DNA of 64,000 nt. Origin: Adiantum capillus-veneris. Taxonomy: Eukaryota > Streptophyta > Polypodiopsida > Polypodiales > Pteridaceae. Shown in pieces: positions 47,926 through 58,754 of the stretch. A program made the translations under genes and the position numbers. Positions within the stretch are counted from its first letter, which is position 1. The number at the start of each line of letters is the position of its first letter. The stretch spans positions 1,952,358 through 2,016,357 of the forward strand of contig CM043959.1 of assembly GCA_014529385.2 (NCBI GenBank), in the 5' to 3' direction. The notes under the pieces are model-generated. The model searched no databases. It was given only the letters and a program-made list of their open reading frames with translations, and was not told where the DNA came from.

Positions 47926-48900
47926 GGTCAGAACTCCCATCATGGTTAGGGAAAAAAAAGAGCTATGGATGTGAGGAGCTTCACATTGTGGGAGCTTAAA
48001 AAGAGAGGAATGCTTCTTAGAAAGAGCGATTGAGGACAAGGATTATATTCCGGAACCTTTTCTTGAAGATGCCTTGGAACCTCTGGAATGGGAACACATA
48101 CTAGCAACATTGGATGTCTGTACAAATAGTCCAACGATAAAATTTTGCGATAAGGATGGCTATGATGTGCTACCCTATTACATGGTAATCCTTATACCAG
48201 AAGGAGATGAGATTGTAGAACCACCAGAACAAGAAGAGTTTTATAACTCCTCTAAGTATCTGGAGATGAATAACGATGTAGATAATGAATATTCATACAG
48301 TTCAAGCGAGTGTGGGGAGAAAACAGAGAATATCAAGTTTTATGATTTTGCCAATCAGCACCCTAGACGCCAGGAACGCTATAGGAAAAAACGAGCAAAA
48401 AACAAAAGGAGGGAGAACCTGATGCCCAGGATAAAAGATAAAACTCACTATCTAATGCTTGTCAAAGTAGAGGATAGTGTAAAAGACCAAATATTAGGCA
48501 GGTTCTCAAAAGTTCGAAGGGAAAGAAGGAAAGAGGAAATAAAACAAATACAGAAAGCTAAAATAGAAACAAAAACTCAAAAATTGAAACAAGAAACAAC
48601 AAAAGACCCATAGTGGACCAAGTTGGAGTGTAAAAAGAAATACCAAGAACTAAAACGGTCTTTACGAGACGTATGGACTACTAAGGGAGATAGTGAGGGT
48701 AAGAAGGAGTCAGAAAAAGGAAACATGAATGTACCATCATACTATCGGAAATTCACCATCCAAGACAGAAAAATCATAATGACACCACCAGTTAGGGAAA
48801 GAATAAACCAGGAATCTTATGATGGGCCGGAAAATGTAAAACGGATAGACCTCGCTAAACCAGGTGAAAAGCCTCAGTTGGTCTATATCACAACTAATTT
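47926..48900 (+). pseudogene. PR-RT spacer of element C
   Basis: IEDKDYIPEPFLEDALEP and ILATLDVCTNS open the spacer. YDVLPYYMV, EEFYNSSKYLE and an acidic stretch follow, then a basic stretch (RRQERYRKKRAKNKRR), KDKTHYLMLVKVEDSVKDQI and YYRKFTIQDRKIIM. The same order occurs in E (63140-64000), and the first part occurs in H. About 300 residues in all; no known domain is recognised. Confidence 0.55.
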
Positions 48901-50440
48901 AGAGCCTAAAGAGGAAGAACGGCTAACACAACTTCTCAAGAAGTATAAAGATGTGTTTCCATGGTCCTACAAAGACCTCAAAGGAGTTGATCCATCGATA
49001 TTTCAACATACAATTCCTTTTAAATCAGATGCCAAACCTAACAAACAACGTCCTTATACATATAATGACACATTTGCTAAACGAATCAAAGAGGAGATTG
49101 ACAAGCTGATGGATGCTGAATTCATCTACGAAATCGAACATACAGATTGGGTGTCATCCATTGTGGTTGTCCCCAAGAAGAATGGAAAGCTCTGAGTGTG
49201 TGTGAACCTCAAAAAGGTAAATGCAGCCACCATAAGGGATAACTATCCCTTGCCGATCACAGAACATATACTAGAGAGGGTGGCTGGGAAACGGGCTTAT
49301 TTCTTTCTAGATGGGTTTTCAAGGTATAACCAACTGGCAATTGCAATAGAGGATCAACACAAAACAGTGTTTGCCACAGAATGGGAAATTTATGTGTATC
49401 GAGTTATGCCTTTTGGTTTAACTAATACCCCAGCTACTTTTCAAAGGTTAATGACGCACGCGTTCAAAGAATACCTGAGAATATTCTTAGAAATATACAT
49501 GGATGATCTTTGTGTACACTCGACTCTCTTCTACGAGAGGAACATCTTGACCATTTACAAAAGGTATTTGAGAAATACAGAGCATATCAAATCTGTCTTA
49601 ACTCGAAAAAGTGCATTTTTATGGTTCGGCAAGGCCGCATCTTAGGACACATTGTCTCAATAAATGGCATAACCACTAACCTAGACAAAATCAAAGTCAT
49701 AGTAGACCTACCCAGAACTACTAATGTGAAACAAGTGCAATCCTTCATGGGACACTGCGGATATTATCGAAGATTCATATATATGTATGCAGTCATCGCA
49801 CAACCTCTGTATCCTTTGTTGGTCAGTTTCGACTGGACTGAGGAGTGTGAAACTTCATTCCAAAAGCTTAAGGAAAACCTTGTATCAGCACCGGTACTTA
49901 AGGCACCAGATTGGGAAACTATATTTCATGTTCACATTGATGCATCTGTATATGAAATTGGGAGTATTCTGGCTCAACCTGGAGACGGAACAATGGATTT
50001 TCCAATTTGTTATGTAAGCTGACAATTAAACAGTGCAGAAAAGAACTACACAACCACTGAAAGAGAGGGGTTAGGAATGATTTATGCCGTAAAGAAATTT
50101 TGGCATTATTTGCTCGCAAACAAATTTGTGTTCTTCACAAATCATCAAGCTCTTTCGTATCTGGTAACTAAACCATGCAATACCGGGAGAATTGTACGCT
50201 GGTTTATTATATTGCTAGAGTTTGATTTCACAGTGGTGGTAAAAAAGGGTAAAACACATCTACGGGCGGATCATCTTTCAAGGATACACAACGGGGAAGC
50301 TCCTAAAGGAGTAGATGATGACATACCTGATGCGTATCTTTTCAATATTGAAATGATAACCAAATGGTCTCAGGAAATTGTTAGCATTCTTTCCTTTGGA
50401 GGTAGATTTGATAACAAGGAAGAAATATCCAAACAGTAAA
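48901..50440 (+). pseudogene. Reverse transcriptase and RNase H of element C
   Basis: RT starts with KYKDVFPWSYKDLKGVD. WVSSIVVVPKKNGKL is followed by TGA at 49193-49195, then VCVNLKKVNAATIRDNYPLP in the same phase. The catalytic YMDD is at 49496-49507, and a frameshift follows near 49525. RNase H starts with FHVHIDASVYEIGSILAQP. A TGA at 50020-50022 interrupts it, and the domain ends with VVVKKGKTHLRADHLSR, containing the final Asp. All RT blocks match element E closely. Confidence 0.85.
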
Positions 50441-50460
50441 CAATTCAACAAACAAAAAAC

Positions 50461-51575
50461 TTCCAATTGATTGCAGGACGGATGTATCATCTAGGATTGG
50501 ACCAAATTCTACGATTATGTCTAAATCCGAAGGAATTCGAGTGTTATCTTGAAGAAGCACATGTTGAGGATTGTGCATTTCATTGTTCAACAATGAAAAC
50601 ACACCAAATACTGAAGCAATTAGGGGTTTATTGGCCAACTATGTATGTTGACACACATGCTTATGTTAACAATTGACTATATGTAGTGCCAACCAACCAG
50701 TGGATCACGCGACATTGTTTCAGGTAAGCATTGCACCTGCATGGAGTCAATATATCATTGATTTCTTAACCACAAGGACATTTCCTGAAAACATAACAAG
50801 AGCACGAAAAAGGGCTATAGAGCTGGAGGCTCGAGACTTTAGTTTAATTGGGAACCAACTCTATAAGCAAGGAAAGGACAATCAACTTAGAATCTGTGCA
50901 AGTGAAAGTGAATACCTGCTGATTCTAGAACACGCACATGGAGGCATAAGTGGAGGCCATTTTTCAGGCGATAAGATGGAAAATTTTTTCTTAACCACAG
51001 GAATATGGTGGCCTACATTGCATATGGATGCTGAGGAGTTTGTAAAGCATTGTGACGCATGTCAGCGCACCAAGGTGCCGATAAAGAGAGATGAGATGCC
51101 ACTACGGCCAATGATGGGAGCAAGGGAATTTGCAAAATGGGGCATTGATTTTGTGGGACCTATTTCACCCCCTGCATATCGCACCCATACCCAATATATC
51201 ATTGTGGCTATGGACTATCTCACAAAATGGACGGAAGACAAGGCAACACAAAAAGCAGATGCACGAACCACTGCACAATTTTTGTATGAGAATGTATTTG
51301 TACGATACGGTTTACCAATAGAAATTTGTCAGTGATCGAGGAACACATTTTCTTAATGAAGTCATTGAATATCTGCTAGAGGAATTTATGGTCATACATA
51401 GATAATCTGCTCCATATCATCCACAAGCAAATGGACAAGCTGAGGCCACAAATAAAACACTATGCACGGTTCTCACTAAAATTGTATCAGAGTCAAGAAC
51501 AGACTGGGATCAGCAGCTACACTCAACACTATGGGCATACAGGGTGTTTTAGGGCAAAACTACTCCCCTGTTCAT
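50461..51575 (+). pseudogene. Integrase of element C with two HHCC modules, truncated
   Basis: First zinc module: EEAHVEDCAFH (H at 50560 and 50581), then LGVYWPTMYVD and, after a frameshift, TIC at about 50679. Then comes a linker with APAWSQYIIDFLTTRTFPEN and NQLYKQGKDNQLRI. Second module: H89 and H96, C127 and C130 of the frame beginning at 50673 (50937-51062). Core: GIDFVGP (first Asp), SDRGTHF after a frameshift near 51325, and GQAEATNKTL (Glu). Similarity ends after LWAYRV and KTTP near 51575, so the C-terminal domain is missing. Confidence 0.75.
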
Positions 51576-51717
51576 GCTCACAAGCACGACACAGACAACA
51601 TACTTATCATCCAATGACACGACTAACTTGTAGGTGCACAGAGGCAATCTCGTTAGCTTGTCAGGCTGAGACCAATCTACACATACACACTTCTATGATG
51701 TATCAATCATTAAGCCT

Positions 51718-52164
51718 TGTTGAATGCAACCCACTCTATCCCTAAATTCTCACAACACCATTTACACATCAAATGAACTCGGAATCACATCAAACTTACT
51801 AGGCACCATCCTCTCAATAGGATATACTTACCTATAAGTTTAATCTCACCAGATTTGAACCATGGTTATCTCGAATACAGTCGCGATAGACTCACATGTC
51901 ATAATCTAAAAGTGTGCAAAACCTAAGTCTATGAGTATCTACGTGTAGTTAATCTCCCACTCATTCCATAAAGCACTTGATTGTTGAAAACAGACACTGT
52001 TTGTGCTACTTACAAGCAAAACAAGCTCGAGGAAATGATCGATTGCGAACAGCTTGAAAATGTGAATGCGTGGCGTGGGCACGTAGCTCTCGGAGAGGCT
52101 ACCACAATGGTGTGGTCACGTCATGAATCCAATGAGGGAGAAGCATGTAGCAAAGAGGATAATA

Positions 52165-52221
<57 letters not shown>

Positions 52222-52497
52222 ACTCGTACGACATAGGATTAATATTCAAATGTTATTCAAAAAATGGTTCTAAGGTGACTTTTATACTTTAGTCACCTTA
52301 GCTCAAAAATGTACATGGGGTTCTCTTCATCATAATTACAAAGTGGAAACACATCTAGGTCCTGACTGACTGATTAATCTTTACATAACCCAGATAAGTG
52401 GATCAAAATAATAAGACGTCTTTGACATAAGAATGGGAATTTGATAGGCTTTACAAGGTGGGCTCATTACAACAGTTGGACAAGTTGGGCTCCAACA
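51718..52497 (-). repeat. 3' LTR of element D, containing a (CT)n run
   Basis: On the minus strand it starts TGTTGGAGCCC right after the PPT. TATAAAAG lies at about 52279-52286, followed in the presumed R/U5 by a GA run (52167-52219). The left end is placed at TGTTGAATGC (51718) because that keeps the palindrome copy at 51879-51892 inside U5, as in element C. An alternative end is 51983. No second copy is in the window. Confidence 0.5.
52167..52219. repeat. (CT)n microsatellite inside the element D LTR
   Basis: About 26 uninterrupted CT units. On the minus strand it is a GA tract roughly 65 bases downstream of the TATA box, a typical 5' UTR position. Confidence 0.95.
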
Positions 52498-52512
52498 CTC
52501 CCCCCCCTCCTA
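52498..52512 (-). other. Polypurine tract of element D
   Basis: On the minus strand TAGGAGGGGGGGAG directly precedes TGTTGGAGCC. Confidence 0.8.
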
Positions 52513-52546
52513 GTTCATGTCTACCACGACATGAGTGTCTTTGTCT

Positions 52547-53315
52547 TCAATGTCGATGTCTTCCTTCTTGGTTGATTTGATGTAGAAACGCATCATATCT
52601 CATAGACTCGCTCGCCATTAATGGGCCAAAAATTTTGGATTTGTACATGAAGAAGCCGGTGTAAAATGCTTCTTCGAATGTTTGGAGATGGTAGCTAGGC
52701 AAAAACATTAGCCGTCTGAAGTAGGCATAAAAAACTGGCTCTGTAGGTGGCCCACTTAGATCATATGACAGATCTGATATGCTTCTTTCTGTATTCATGT
52801 ACTCTGAAGTCCATCTTTCTGAGAACACTGTGAGACAGGCCAAAAAAGTCCGAGCTATTTTACATAGCATCTTGTAGGATAGGTCGGGAGAGCCTCCGAA
52901 TTCTGCGATGGCGTCCTGAAGGGTTTTCTCCATGTAAGAACCGGATATTCTCTTCTTCGGCAGGCCTTGGCAATACTGGATAGTTCAGCCATGTAGGATT
53001 TCTGCTTTGTAAGGCTTTATGTTGGCTGTAAGTGTAAGTTCGGGGTGTTGGGCAAAAATTCCAATCATTCCTCAGCTCGGGCGGTGCATTGACTAAGTGG
53101 ATCAAGTTGTTAGGGTGATCCAAAAGCCATTGACGCCTCCACTTTGGCTAGCTATCTACTATCTTGTTTTTCTGTTCCCGATCCTGTAATTCTCCTTCAA
53201 ATACTGGCACTTATTCTTCCTTTGCGAGCTGCCGTTGATGTGTTAGAGTTTCATATTTCAGAAGAGCATAGGGTAACATCGGGGCATTCCATTCTTCTTG
53301 TAGCTCTATTGCTAT
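52547..53315 (-). pseudogene. C-terminal part of the long frame of element D
   Basis: In the same phase as the block ending at 53316, coding runs on through TAG, TAA and TAG codons (IELQEEWNAPMLPYALLKYE, then VPVFEGELQDREQKNK) into DHPNNLIHLVNAPPELRNDW. A frameshift near 52900 leads into 52547-52933, with MLCKIARTFLACLTVFSERW and YAYFRRLMFLPSYHL. Rich in Tyr, Phe and Trp. It ends 35 bases before the PPT. No known domain is recognised. Confidence 0.5.
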
Positions 53316-55936
53316 CTAGCCTGATCTGGAGAGACCTTGTAGCATCTCCTTCTCTAGTTGCATGGCCTTGTACCACATCATCTCTGATTGCTTTTCCATT
53401 TGTTCGGCCAGCTTCTGCTCTTCAAATTTTGTGACTGAATCTTCGTCTTCTTCTTGGTTTTTGGAGCCAGTTTGATCTGTCTGCGTATCTGGGGCCTCAT
53501 GGTCATTTAATTCTTCCTCATAGTCATCATCACCCCCATATAGTTCTGCCAGTCCAGCCAAATCCGTGGCTGCTTTTGCTCCAAGTGCACCTGTACTTGC
53601 CCTTGGAGTTGCCTTGCAGTTTGGAGACTTGCAATTTGTGCAGCCATTGTTCGACTATTGATTTGGAGTGTTTGAAGTTCCATCTCCTTTTGGGCTGCAG
53701 ACTCTTCTAACTCTTTTACCATGATGTGCAAATTTTCATTTTCCTCCCTTAGGGACTTGGAAACAATGCTTTCTATTTCACTATCATGAGCTGGTCCTTG
53801 TTGCTGTTCACTTTGTAAGTCTAAGATTTGCCTTTGCAATTGATCCTCTCCTCTAAGCGCACTTTCGGCTATCATTAAGCATTGTTTTCTTTCCAATTCC
53901 AGCTCTCTCTTCAGTGCCGCCACTTCTTCTTGCGGTTGGACCACCGGTCTTGCTGGTAGCAACGTTTTTTGTTTCTTTGTTCGTTCTATCTCTCTTGCCT
54001 GTATATCTGTTACTGCTCTCAAATCCTTCACTTCAATTTGTAAGTCATCGATTACGACTTGCAAACTTTTGATTGTTTCCAGGGCATCTTGCTTTTCTTT
54101 CTCCAACCTTTGGATTTGTTCATCTTTGTCATTGACGTCTTCAAGAAATACATTGATTGTATCTTCACAAATGGCATTGAAATTTTCTGACTCCTGTAAA
54201 TTTTCCTTGAGGAGGTTTACTCTGCTTTTGAGCCCCAAGATCTCAGCATCTCTAATGCTGATCAGTTTAAGAGTTTCATCTCTTTGCTCCTGCAACTTCA
54301 GAACTTCTTGATGGGTTGTTTCTAACTTCATTTTGTTTGCCCTGTTCTGATCGGCTAACCACCGATTGTGCAGTCTTGTTCGGTTTAGTAAATGCTCCAT
54401 TGACTGTAAATCTAGGTCTATAGTAGCTTCCAACTCAATTTCTTGAGAGGAGGAAGCTTTTTCTTTTGTCAGATCCACCTCTTTTTGCTTGCCTTTATCA
54501 ATGTGTGATACTATTCCAGTGTTTGGGTGACCGTCTGTCCTTTCTTCTTCTTCTTCATTGGGTGGTGTATGAACCCTCTCATCACGATGTGAGCTCTCTG
54601 AATGCGAAGGAGAGTCAGCAGGTGGGGTTGATTGCCTCTCACTTGTCTCTGGCCTTGGAGATGGAGGTGGTGTTTCTTGATCTCGTGAAGTTGGCCTCCA
54701 CTGATCTCTCAAGGTTTGGAGATCCTCCTCTTCAAGTAGTAGTTCTGGTTCATCCATAGCATTCCTTTCTTGGATGTACCTCTCAAACCAGTGGAACTCA
54801 AAAGCTGGGTTGTGTTTATTCTTTGTTCTCAATGTGTAACTGCTACTAGAGGGTCTCCAAGTGGCACCTACATCACCTCGTAGAGATCTCTTAAGTACAA
54901 AGCCTTCTAGCATTCTTTCTATTTTTGCTACCTTCTGCAATCTTGTGTTGTTCTCCATTTCCGCTTTCCGCTTCTTTAGTCTCAAATCTTCTTCTTCAGT
55001 TTTTCTTTCTTCTTCCATCTTTTCATGTGTACTTCTGGTGACTCTTTCCAGCCTGCGTCCTCCAATGGTGTTAGTAGAGGCTGGTACTTGCCTTTGTGAT
55101 CTGTCTTCAATATTCTCTCTTAACACCAGCCAATCGTTTTGATGAGGAGCAGGTGGTATCTGATCTGCCGTGCCTATGGCCTGGTATATTATTTTGGTAA
55201 GGACTTATCCTCCTACAATGTAATTTGTCTTGTCCTGCCGTAGCTTTGTCACTTCCTCAAGCAGGTATGATGCATGATCTATATAGAATTCATGTGTCAT
55301 TCCCATAGCCCAAGTCAGTGTTGTTGAGATGACCCCGTGTGGTGTAGTGTATCTAGGCGGTCTCTTGTTGTAGCTCAACAAACATTGAATGTATACCTGT
55401 GTCAGTTCTCTTACTTCCGGGTTTGCTATGAGTTTGAAAGAAGGCAGTTTGGATCTTTGCAGGTAGACTGTGAGATTCTTCCTTCTTTCTCTCATGTTGG
55501 CTCCCTGATCAGACAATTTTAACGCTTCTTTGATGATTTCCTTTGTGATCTGAATCTCCATCACCTCATTATCCATGCCTGCCACCCTGCAAGTTCCATG
55601 TTCTTGGATAGTCTCAATTAGGTGTTTTACCCTCTTGAAATCTATCTCCACTGGTGGTAGTGAAACAAAGTTCCACAAGCCAACCCTTTTCAGCCATGAC
55701 CTTTGCGGTGATCTTTTCAGGTAATTTTCTACCTCCTTGGGGATCATTACTGTATCCACTAAATTTCCTTTGTCATCCACATAGGAACCTTGGTAGATTT
55801 GAAAGGCTGCTATATGTTGCACGTCTGCAGGTATCCAGGTGGCTGGTGGCTTTAGTGAATTGGGCAGAAGTGCATAGGGTATTGGACCTTCCGTTGCCAG
55901 GTTCTTGCCTTTTCTTTTTCCCGGAGAAGCATCCAT
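53316..55936 (-). pseudogene. Long coiled-coil frame of element D (N-terminal domain plus coiled coil)
   Basis: The first plausible ATG is at 55936 (MDASPGKRKGKNLATEG). Residues 1-243 form a globular-looking domain (HLIETIQEHGTCRV; EIQITKEIIKEALKLSDQG; VYIQCLLSYNKRPPRY). TAA at 55205-55207 is the only stop before an in-phase frame to 53507. This second part has a charged start, a Pro/Ser/Glu-rich stretch and a long coiled coil (LLNRTRLHNRWLADQNRANK; IQRLEKEKQDALETIKSLQ; ELELERKQCLMIAESALRGE). A frameshift near 53540 passes into 53316-53561, an acidic segment and more coil. The N-terminal pattern vaguely recalls gag-like or plant-transposon proteins of Athila-type elements; that is weak. Confidence 0.55.
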
Positions 55937-57000
55937 GGATCCTGTATTCACAAATAACGGTTAATGTACAAACATAGTACTTATTTTCTAAATTGATTAC
56001 CACTTAATCATGCATCTAGGTGAGCCTTCTTAATCCCAAGATGAGTTAAGGTAAAATGTTAGCAGATAGACAAGCTCTTTCATTGTTTGAGTCTAACGGC
56101 TCAAATTAATGTTGTTGATGAAGGAGAACAAGTTCAAATGCCTTGAAATTTTGTGTGGTGTATGTGCATAGGGCATGTAAGGTCACCCTATAGTCACAAA
56201 CTGAAAATCAGCTCATTTGCAATTTCTGCCCAGTCTATCGCAATAGACTGGCTATCTTTTGACAGGAGATATATTTTCCACATGTGACTTTACCAGTTGG
56301 TTTCGCATGTCTTGTACATGATCTGATCCTATTTTCATCTCAAGTGGATGTCAAGTGACCCCTTTTTGGATCAACTTCCATTTTCCAGATTCCTTCTAAG
56401 GAGATGTTGGTCTATCTCCCTCATTTTGTGTTGTTTTGGGCTCAAACTTAGTGTGTAGTACTCTTGCATCATGCTGAAGCTAATTGTTGATTCCAATTTT
56501 TGATCAGATGGCCCTGTATCACTGTGCTTAGTCTATCACGATAGACTGGGACTTAGTGTCATTTTGTCATATTTTGGCTCTGTAGTCATCTGTCTGCCTT
56601 CTCCTAGTTGATGTAAGGTTTCTTGACCTCTCACATGTGATTTTTAATTGTCTACCATTGAGATGCCCTGTTCTGACTTTGAGTTGCTGTCAAGTCTATC
56701 TCGGCTTGCCATATGAGTCCTTCTTGTCTCCAAATTTGGTGTACTGCCTCCATATGCTTCCCCACGTCTATCCTTGTGAAAATTTTGAAAAGCCTCCCCC
56801 CAAAGATAAAAATAGTTTGTCTATCGTGATAGACTCAATTACTTGGTCAAGAGAGAGCAATTTTGCACTTTGATTTGATATTATTCCTTGTTAGCACCCT
56901 TTATGAAGTCAAAATTAAAATTTTACTTGTCTAAGTGTATGAGCAAGTCTATCGATAGACTCAACATCTAGTCATCTTTACAAGTTTTTTGATGTTAGTT
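55937..57000 (-). other. Leader of element D, non-coding
   Basis: Upstream of the long frame in element orientation. No coding similarity. It carries the palindromic repeats listed separately. Confidence 0.5.
56231..56961. repeat. Family of palindromic repeats in the element D leader
   Basis: The consensus is AGTCTATC-N2-GATAGACT. Copies: CAGTCTATCGCAATAGACTG (56231-56250), AGTCTATCACGATAGACT (56530-56547), GTCTATCGTGATAGAC (56819-56834) and AGTCTATCGATAGACT (56946-56961, a perfect 16-bp palindrome without spacer). Half copies lie at 56693 and 56765, and a further copy is in the LTR at 51879-51892. The sequence is unrelated to the palindrome of element C, but location and organisation are the same. 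Confidence 0.8.
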
Positions 57001-58754
57001 GACCACAATGGTGTTAGTAGGCTCTCCTAGACACACACATTAAGTTTTAATCAATTTGGAAAAGTGTACTCTCTGTTTGCAGCACTTCGTTGTTTCTGGA
57101 CTCGGAGTAGACCACTTAGGTGATGGTCGCCGTTCTTTTTGGTCATTGTATGACTCAGGATGACTTTCATTTCCTTTTGACCTTCTGTCAAAGCAGTCGG
57201 TTGTTCTGTTGGTGTTTACCTCAGCAAAAACGACCATTTGGACGTCTTTCTGGCCTGTTGCTGGCATTTGCCCTAGTGGAAGAGCTTTTTCTTGAGTGGA
57301 CACATTCCAACTCGTAGTTGACCTCTTTTGGATGTACCCTGTCAAATTTGGTGTCATTTGGTCACTTGGTCGGCCCATTAGAGTATCGTGACGCTTTGCG
57401 CGATTTTCGTCAGATAGGGATTTTAGGCTCTGTTTTGAAGAACTTTTTCATGGTCTAACCATTCAGTTGGTTAGTTGAGGTTATTGGCTTGCTGCCTATG
57501 AGTTTTGGCTAATTTCCGATCACTTTAGTTCAGCTGCCCTTCTGCAGGTCCTGTGAAATTAGGGTTTTTTGGGCGGCTTCCTTCACGCTTTTTGAGGTCA
57601 TAAGCTTGATCCCTAAGCTATAGGCATTGTGCCTTTCAATTTGTTTGGTGGCCTCTAGGTCTTCCTAACAACCGGTCTACAGTATGTGTGCACAGGTTGT
57701 GATGGTGGTGCTGGCCAGGTTTTGCAACTAACTGAAGTAAACAACACTTAGATTCAGTGTTGACGAGCATACCTCTCATATCTGATGTCGATCTAGTGAC
57801 CGTGCGCGATGGATGAGCTCTTGGAAGTCTCAATTGATGTAGGGAGCTCTCTCTCTCTCACAATGGAAAATGACTCAAATTCTCGAGATTTCTAGCCTAG
57901 CCCCTCTATATGTAATCGAGACTCCGACAAGAAATTTTCCCATCTTTTACCTGTGGCCATAACTTTTTGCGAGATGCAGTATAGGCTCGCAAATTTCCTG
58001 ATTTGGACCTCGTTTGCTCCAGTTCTACAATTTTTGCAGATTTCTCCTTTTGGAGGTCCCGTCATGATGGTGGTCATTTTTGCCCTGTCACCTTTGCAGT
58101 CCCTATTTTTTCTGTGTCTTCTTTACCTTGCTCTGATCAAGCGTCTCTTCTGTTGTGTTTCCATCTGAATTATGGTTTTTTTTCTATATTTTTTGCTAGA
58201 AAATGGCTAAAATAAAGCAAATAAATCCCAAAATAACCCGAAAATAGAAATTCTAACCTATAAAAATACCAATGAAAAAAAAAACACTTTGTAGCTCACT
58301 TTTCTCTCGTCTATGTACATTCTCGCTCTTAATCGTCAACCTTGGTCTATTTTTTGCTGTTTTTTGACGGTTTTTGGCTAGTTTTGACTCTCTTTATAGT
58401 ATATACACATCCCTAGGGGCTCATATATGATCATTTGGTCCCCAATTCTGGTTAATTACGAGGGCATATTCTTTTTCCCAAAATCACACAATAAAATGCA
58501 AAAATGGTTGAAATTCTGATTAATCACAAACATTGCCCTCTAATATATGACGTGAGTCCGTATTTGGAATGCCTCGCCCCTTCCTGGTTGGAGTCCTCCC
58601 GGACGACAGGGTATTGTCAAGGGTATGTGTTGTGCATGGGCATGAACGCGTGCTAATGCAGGCCTTGTAATGTAGCCCTATATGCATGCACAGTTAATAC
58701 ATTTAGAAAAAAATTATGCGGTGTAAGAGGAAGGTATAAGCGATTCTCTTATTG
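57001..58754. other. Unassigned interval between elements D and E
   Basis: No protein domain on either strand. It should hold the 5' LTR of D and/or the 3' LTR of E. TATA-like sequences lie on the minus strand near 58398 (CTATAAAGAGAG) and 57905 (ATATAGAGGGG), and a short GA run near 57850. No TG...CA pair matching the D LTR was found. Confidence 0.4.

Larger units (their letters stand above)
40945..51575 (+). mobile_element. Element C: gypsy element, 3' end missing
   Basis: Order on the plus strand: LTR, PBS, 1.85-kb leader with palindromic repeats, gag, PR, spacer, RT, RNase H, duplicated zinc modules, integrase core. The integrase similarity to element E stops at about 51575, and no 3' LTR follows. 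The breakpoint is followed by about 140 bases of unknown origin and the LTR of element D. Many stops and frameshifts are present. It inserted into K; the left flank ATCAT would be one target-duplication copy. Confidence 0.8.
51718..58000 (-). mobile_element. Element D: RT-less LTR element with one very long broken frame (5' limit uncertain)
   Basis: On the minus strand: leader with palindromic repeats (56961 down to 56231), a frame starting at 55936 and running with interruptions to 52547, a PPT at 52498-52512, and an LTR from 52497 leftwards. No RT, RNase H or integrase lies within. The same palindrome half occurs inside the LTR at 51879-51892, which ties leader and LTR to one element. A 5' LTR copy was not found; the right limit given is a guess. 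Confidence 0.5.

Noticed and set aside
54466-54759. Plus-strand frames opposite the D coiled coil
   Set aside because: Shadows of the long minus-strand frame, which has consistent heptad-like composition.
57001-58754. A 5' LTR for element D or 3' LTR for element E
   Set aside because: TATA-like sites and a GA run are present, but no segment matched the D LTR and no convincing TG...CA plus PPT/PBS pair was found.
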